DNA of 9,063 bases, taken from contig DAOWME010000118.1 in assembly GCA_030643245.1 (NCBI GenBank), positions 1 to 9,063 of the forward strand, in the 5' to 3' direction. The number at the start of each line of letters is the position of its first letter. Position 1 is the stretch's first letter. The notes under the pieces are model-generated. The model did no database searches and had not been told where the DNA came from. It worked only from the letters and a program-made list of their open reading frames with translations. Positions 6,152 through 9,063 of the stretch are shown piece after piece. Position numbers and translations under genes: made by a program. This DNA comes from Deltaproteobacteria bacterium. Lineage in GTDB: Bacteria > Desulfobacterota > UBA8473.

Positions 6152-6222
6152 CCCATTTTCTAAAAGGCCTATTCATGGATGGGCGTCAAATAATGGTAAG
6201 ATGGATTGAAAATGTGTATTTT

Positions 6223-6252
6223 TTGTTTATTAGAAATACCATATTATATAAT
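6223..6252 (+). promoter_or_regulatory. Candidate promoter for the redox operon
   Basis: TTGTTT (6223-6228) and TATAAT (6247-6252) are 18 bases apart in an AT-rich patch. If used, the transcript would have a leader of about 340 bases carrying the hairpin and inverted repeat downstream. A closer promoter was not found. Confidence 0.3.
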
Positions 6253-6280
6253 GGGATGCAACCGCTAAGAGAAATAACCG

Positions 6281-6317
6281 TTCACTCCCCCCTTTCGTAA
6301 AGGGCGGGGGGAGTGAA
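6281..6317. repeat. GC-rich hairpin repeat
   Basis: TTCACTCCCCCC (6281-6292) is perfectly complementary to GGGGGGAGTGAA (6306-6317), with further TTT/AAA pairing in the loop. C-run/G-run palindromes of this kind are often dispersed intergenic repeats. There is no T-run, so it is not a standard terminator. Confidence 0.6.
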
Positions 6318-6445
6318 TTGTTACGCTAATAGAGCAGATGCTCAGTTTGTGTTTTTTTTATTGACACATAAGCACGATTATACCTATACTGCCGATGTGA
6401 CAAGAACACGAAAGACAAAAGAAGCCTTGTGTTTGTGGATAGATA

Positions 6446-6559
6446 GGCATCCTTCATAAAAGCTAAAAAACAGTTTACACTTTTTAATAAAAAAAACGGT
6501 CTCGGCACAGTTGAAGCAGCCATAATTTCAAAAGTGTAAACTGATGTATGAAGGATGCC
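6446..6559. repeat. Two-block inverted repeat upstream of the redox operon
   Basis: GGCATCCTTCAT (6446-6457) and CAGTTTACACTTTT (6471-6484) recur inverted as AAAAGTGTAAACTG (6530-6543) and ATGAAGGATGCC (6548-6559). All 26 paired bases match, but the spacers differ (13 bases on the left, 4 on the right). The centre is 45 bases. This is either a small MITE-like element with an indel in one arm, or a paired regulatory or RNA structure ending 45 bases before the next gene. Confidence 0.75.
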
Positions 6560-6604
6560 GATTAGATACTATAGATTTACATATTGAAGAGACAACATTC
6601 ACGA

Positions 6605-7468
6605 ATGGAACAAATAATGGGAAGCACTGAGAAAAGAAACATAGTTATCTTCTGTTCTCCGGCTGGGAGCACGCGTCGTGTAGCGCAGGTCATAACAAGA
6701 GCGTTGAAGGGTCTGGGAGAAAAACCCATGGTCTTTGACTTGGCTGACAGGGTCGAACGGCCTGATCTCCATGTATACTTGGACCATCCGGCACAAGGTA
6801 GTTGCCTCTATATAGGGTCGCCGGTGTATGCCTGTCATCCGGTTCCCCCTATTGTAGATCTTCTTTCGAATTTACCGAAGGCCAAAGGAAGTTATGCTGT
6901 CCCCTTTGTTACATGGGGAATGGTAACGAGCGGGGTCGCACTCCACGAAATGGCGACAATGCTTGATGAACGGGGATATAGAGTCGCAGGTGCGGCTAAG
7001 GTGGCGGCTCTTCACTCTCTTACGTGGCAATTTGCCTCCCCACTCGGTGAGGGGCGCCCGGATGCCGGAGATGAGCGTCTCGTGGAAGAGATGGTTGAGA
7101 AGGTGAATGCAAAGCTTTCGGCAAACCATGTTCATCCGTTGTGTCTTCAAGACCTCAACTACCAGCCCATTGAAGCCCAGGCAGTAATGAGGGAAGCGAA
7201 TATAGGAGGGGCTAAAAAGGCGCTGCCTCCCAGGCAGGTAAATAAAGAGTTGTGCACAGGGTGTGGTATCTGCGTGGATGCCTGCCCGGTTCACGCTATT
7301 ACCTGTGAGCCGTATCTCCAACTGGGACCCGAATGCATCCTCTGCGGTAACTGTGTTCGCCTTTGTCCTGAAGGGGCGATCGAAGCAGATTTCTCTCAAA
7401 TGGAAAGGTGGTTGAAAGATCGGGCCGAACAAAATGCGGAACGGCCGTTAACTCAGATCTTCGTTTGA
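6605..7468 (+). CDS. EFR1-type flavodoxin-ferredoxin fusion protein
   Basis: This is a cytoplasmic electron carrier joining an N-terminal flavodoxin-like domain to a C-terminal 2x[4Fe-4S] ferredoxin, the layout called EFR1 family ferrodoxin. From the ATG at 6605 it has 287 residues. The FMN phosphate loop is SPAGSTRRVA (18-27), with YIGSPVYACHPVPP (69-82) and VPFVTWGMVTSG (99-110) as further flavodoxin strands. The ferredoxin cysteines are 217, 220, 223, 227 (CTGCGICVDACP) and 244, 247, 250, 254 (CILCGNCVRLCP), both with canonical spacing. The start is uncertain: TTG 6584, ATG 6605 and ATG 6617 are in frame and none has a strong ribosome binding site. The radical SAM gene follows after 99 bases with no terminator between, so it is the likely electron acceptor. 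Confidence 0.85.
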   Translation: MEQIMGSTEKRNIVIFCSPAGSTRRVAQVITRALKGLGEKPMVFDLADRVERPDLHVYLDHPAQGSCLYIGSPVYACHPVPPIVDLLSNLPKAKGSYAVPFVTWGMVTSGVALHEMATMLDERGYRVAGAAKVAALHSLTWQFASPLGEGRPDAGDERLVEEMVEKVNAKLSANHVHPLCLQDLNYQPIEAQAVMREANIGGAKKALPPRQVNKELCTGCGICVDACPVHAITCEPYLQLGPECILCGNCVRLCPEGAIEADFSQMERWLKDRAEQNAERPLTQIFV

Positions 7469-7470
7469 GT

Positions 7471-7493
7471 GTATACTTCGGCCACGTCCCTTA
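7471..7493 (-). repeat. Partial fourth copy of the 32-base repeat
   Basis: TTCGGCCACGTCCCTTA is identical to the same 17 bases in the copy at 200-231. It lies directly after the stop codon of the flavodoxin-ferredoxin gene, inside the redox operon spacer. The other half of the unit is degraded. Confidence 0.6.
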
Positions 7494-7567
7494 ACCTTTC
7501 TTCGTTCTCATTGCTGCCCTCCGGTCTCAGTATTTGTCATTCCTCTCCATCCATCGAGGATAACCTT

Positions 7568-8788
7568 ATGCCTTACGAAGCACGTTATATTGAGGAGAGA
7601 TGCCTGAATTGTGGTTCCTGCTCCGAGATAGTTGCATGCCCCGGAGCAGGGGAAGAGATTTGCATTGGCTGCGGCGCCTGTGTTCCGGCCTGTCCCAACG
7701 AAGCTATCCAACTGGTGAAGGCTGGAAGAGAAAAGTATATAGGCATCGAGGTTAACGGAGAACTGAGAAGGGTGCCGGAGAGAATAAGTATAAGGGAGGC
7801 ATTGGAGGAGACAGGCTACAAGGTCGCAACTTGTTTGCCTGACGGAGCCGAGGTCTATGCCCCGTGTGACGTTGGCGCTTGCTGGAATTGTGCCGTGGTG
7901 ATCGATGGGGAAATAGAACGATCCTGTATTACGATGGTAAAGGACGGCATGAGGATCAGGACCGACTTGCCTCAGGATTGGATCCCTCTCCGACTTGTCG
8001 GGCAAGTCGCGCCACATTCTGTTGGAGGTGTGGGCACTCCCTGGGAGGTTAGAGAAAGTAATACGAACTACTTCCTGGAGATAGCCTGTCTTGTTTGCGG
8101 ATGTAATTTCAGATGCCCCCAGTGTCAAAACTGGTTGATTACCTTTAGAGGGAAGGGAACACCCAATACGCCTGGTAAGACAGCAGCGCGCCTGACATTC
8201 TTCGATAACGAGTTTAAACTGGGCAGGTTTTGCCTCTCAGGGGGTGAGATTACCCTCAACAGGGTTTGGCTTGTTCAGTTGTTAGAAGAGCTCCGAAAGC
8301 TTAATCCAGAGGCTCACCTTCACATTTCCACGAATGGTTCTCTGCTTACCCGGGACTATATTGATGAGCTTGTTGATGCAGGATTGACCGATATTGGGAT
8401 AGACCTTAAAGCCTTGCATACGGATACGTTCATGAAAACAACCGGATTGCAGGACAAAGAAGTAGCTCAAAGATGTAAGGAGAATGCCTGGAAGGCGGTA
8501 GACTACATCTGCCACCGTTACCACGAAAAGGTATTTATCGGGGTGGGGGTTCCTTACAATAAGGACTTGACCTCCCTGGAAGAGATCCGTGACATGGGAC
8601 GGGAACTTTGTAATATTGACCCCTCCATCCAGACCACTGCCCTAACATACAGGCCTGCATATAGAAGCAGGATCATGATGCCCGAGTTGGACGAAATGAA
8701 GGCAGTACATCGTATCCTGAAGGAAGCAGGGCTTACCAAAACCATCCGTCATACCTATGCCGGTTTCTTTGGTCCGGACGACATCTAG
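7568..8788 (+). CDS. Radical SAM enzyme with N-terminal 4Fe-4S and 2Fe-2S-like domains
   Basis: This is a 406-residue cytoplasmic multi-cluster protein. Residues 12-42 are ferredoxin-like: CLNCGSCSEIVACP (unusual 5-residue gap before the last Cys) and CIGCGACVPACP. Residues 58-131 resemble the 2Fe-2S fold found at the N-terminus of NuoG and HydA, with EVNGELRRVP and Cys 89, 100, 105, 108 and 120. Residues 168 onward are radical SAM: CNFRCPQC (179-186, C-x3-C-x2-C) binds the SAM-cleaving cluster, SGGE at 224-227 contacts SAM, followed by STNG and GIDLKA strands. The core resembles pyruvate formate-lyase activase and AmrS-type enzymes. The ATG at 7568 was chosen over an upstream in-frame GTG (7469) because GAGGA lies 7 bases before it and homology begins there. 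The substrate is unknown. Confidence 0.88.
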   Translation: MPYEARYIEERCLNCGSCSEIVACPGAGEEICIGCGACVPACPNEAIQLVKAGREKYIGIEVNGELRRVPERISIREALEETGYKVATCLPDGAEVYAPCDVGACWNCAVVIDGEIERSCITMVKDGMRIRTDLPQDWIPLRLVGQVAPHSVGGVGTPWEVRESNTNYFLEIACLVCGCNFRCPQCQNWLITFRGKGTPNTPGKTAARLTFFDNEFKLGRFCLSGGEITLNRVWLVQLLEELRKLNPEAHLHISTNGSLLTRDYIDELVDAGLTDIGIDLKALHTDTFMKTTGLQDKEVAQRCKENAWKAVDYICHRYHEKVFIGVGVPYNKDLTSLEEIRDMGRELCNIDPSIQTTALTYRPAYRSRIMMPELDEMKAVHRILKEAGLTKTIRHTYAGFFGPDDI

Positions 8789-8801
8789 GTTCATCGTATA
8801 G

Positions 8802-8924
8802 GGATTTCCTTTTTGGACGCAGATTATGAGGATGTTAATAAAGGCAACAGATATCGAAGTTGGGTTTTTGCTAAATTTGCAGGCGTTCAGGAAAGGTTTC
8901 GACCTCACAGGCAAAAGCGGGTAA
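8802..8924 (+). pseudogene. Possible C-terminal remnant of a GxxExxY family protein
   Basis: The frame open from 8802 to the TAA at 8922 includes QIMRMLIKATDIEVGFLLNL. This resembles the end of GxxExxY proteins, where a helix ending L-K-A-T is followed by a strand like E-V-G-L-L-L-N-F-G. The catalytic-like Gly, Glu and Tyr residues that name the family would lie upstream and are absent. The last part (FDLTGKSG) is unlike the family. It is most likely a decayed fragment in the gap between two convergent genes. The match is short, so chance is possible. Confidence 0.35.
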
Positions 8925-8938
8925 CCTTCACAGAGGCT

Positions 8939-9063
8939 TTATAGACTTATCTTGCCCAACACAACATATTTCGAGGCTCCGGTTGCCGATGGGAGGTTAC
9001 CGGGCATACCTGTGACGGTCTCATTTGCCAGGATAGCGAAAGAGATTGCTTCCTTTGCAGTAC
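8939..9063 (-). CDS. anmK: Anhydro-N-acetylmuramic acid kinase, C-terminus (partial)
   Basis: The last 40 codons of a gene entering from the right edge encode AKEAISFAILANETVTGMPG followed by NLPSATGASKYVVLGKISL. This matches the C-terminus of AnmK, which ends with an EA-x-AFA helix, then G-x-P-GN-x-P-S-x-TGA and VLG-K-I. The enzyme cleaves and phosphorylates 1,6-anhydro-MurNAc to MurNAc 6-phosphate in cell wall recycling. The catalytic part lies outside the window. The gene is convergent with the radical SAM gene; no clear terminator separates them. Confidence 0.85.
   Translation of the reverse strand, partial: TAKEAISFAILANETVTGMPGNLPSATGASKYVVLGKISL

Larger units (their letters stand above)
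6063..6604. other. 540-bp divergent intergenic region, no gene seen
   Basis: This stretch separates fbp from the flavodoxin-ferredoxin gene. No frame encodes anything recognisable. It holds an operator-like palindrome, an AT-rich patch with a candidate plus-strand promoter, a GC-rich hairpin and a two-block inverted repeat, each listed separately. Such density of palindromes suggests repeat insertion, complex regulation, or both. Confidence 0.6.

Noticed and set aside
7469..7567. N-terminal extension of the radical SAM gene from the GTG at 7469
   Set aside because: The extension reads through a dispersed repeat and is Ser/Leu-rich with no homology; the ATG at 7568 has a proper GAGGA ribosome binding site.
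8895..8926. AAGGTT/AACCTT pairing after the radical SAM gene as a terminator
   Set aside because: The stem is only 6 bp with a loop of about 20 bases and no T-run, so it is not convincing.
1..9063. CRISPR array, tRNA or rRNA genes
   Set aside because: No regularly spaced direct repeats, cloverleaf-like sequence or conserved rRNA stretches were seen on either strand.

Overview
The window looks like a chromosomal segment from an anaerobic, Gram-negative bacterium, most likely of the deltaproteobacterial (Desulfobacterota-like) type. The evidence is a heptose kinase for lipopolysaccharide synthesis, the gene order DUF4416 - YicC - RemA/DUF370 - guanylate kinase, a class I fructose-1,6-bisphosphatase, and an iron-sulfur rich flavodoxin/ferredoxin plus radical SAM pair. 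The taxonomic call is inference from gene content only.

Layout. Positions 1-375 are a repeat-rich patch. The 5' end of an AbrB/MazE-type antitoxin gene (minus strand), with its promoter and ribosome binding site intact, is cut after about 18 codons by a 217-bp element with 32-bp terminal inverted repeats. Positions 483-3845 hold a tight plus-strand operon: heptose-7-phosphate kinase, DUF4416 protein, YicC endoribonuclease, RemA-like regulator and guanylate kinase. Positions 3918-4406 (minus) encode an IS200/REP-associated-type HUH transposase that has no tyrosine at all after its HUH motif. Positions 4448-4966 are bounded by 35-bp inverted repeats (34/35 identical) and contain a small plus-strand unit: candidate promoter, a 14-codon leader ORF and a 31-residue membrane peptide with a strong Shine-Dalgarno. 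A rho-independent terminator follows at 5005-5037. Positions 5037-6062 (minus) encode fructose-1,6-bisphosphatase. The 540-bp divergent region 6063-6604 has no convincing gene but several palindromes, including an unusual two-block inverted repeat at 6446-6559.

Positions 6605-8788 hold a probable two-gene redox operon. The first gene is an EFR1-type flavodoxin-ferredoxin fusion. The second is a radical SAM enzyme carrying its own N-terminal 4Fe-4S ferredoxin and a 2Fe-2S-like domain. Together they look like an electron supply chain feeding a radical SAM active site of unknown substrate. This is the best candidate for undescribed biochemistry here. The window ends with a probable GxxExxY-family remnant (8802-8924) and the C-terminus of anhydro-N-acetylmuramic acid kinase (8939-9063, minus).

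All protein names rest on motif recognition by eye; no database search was run.
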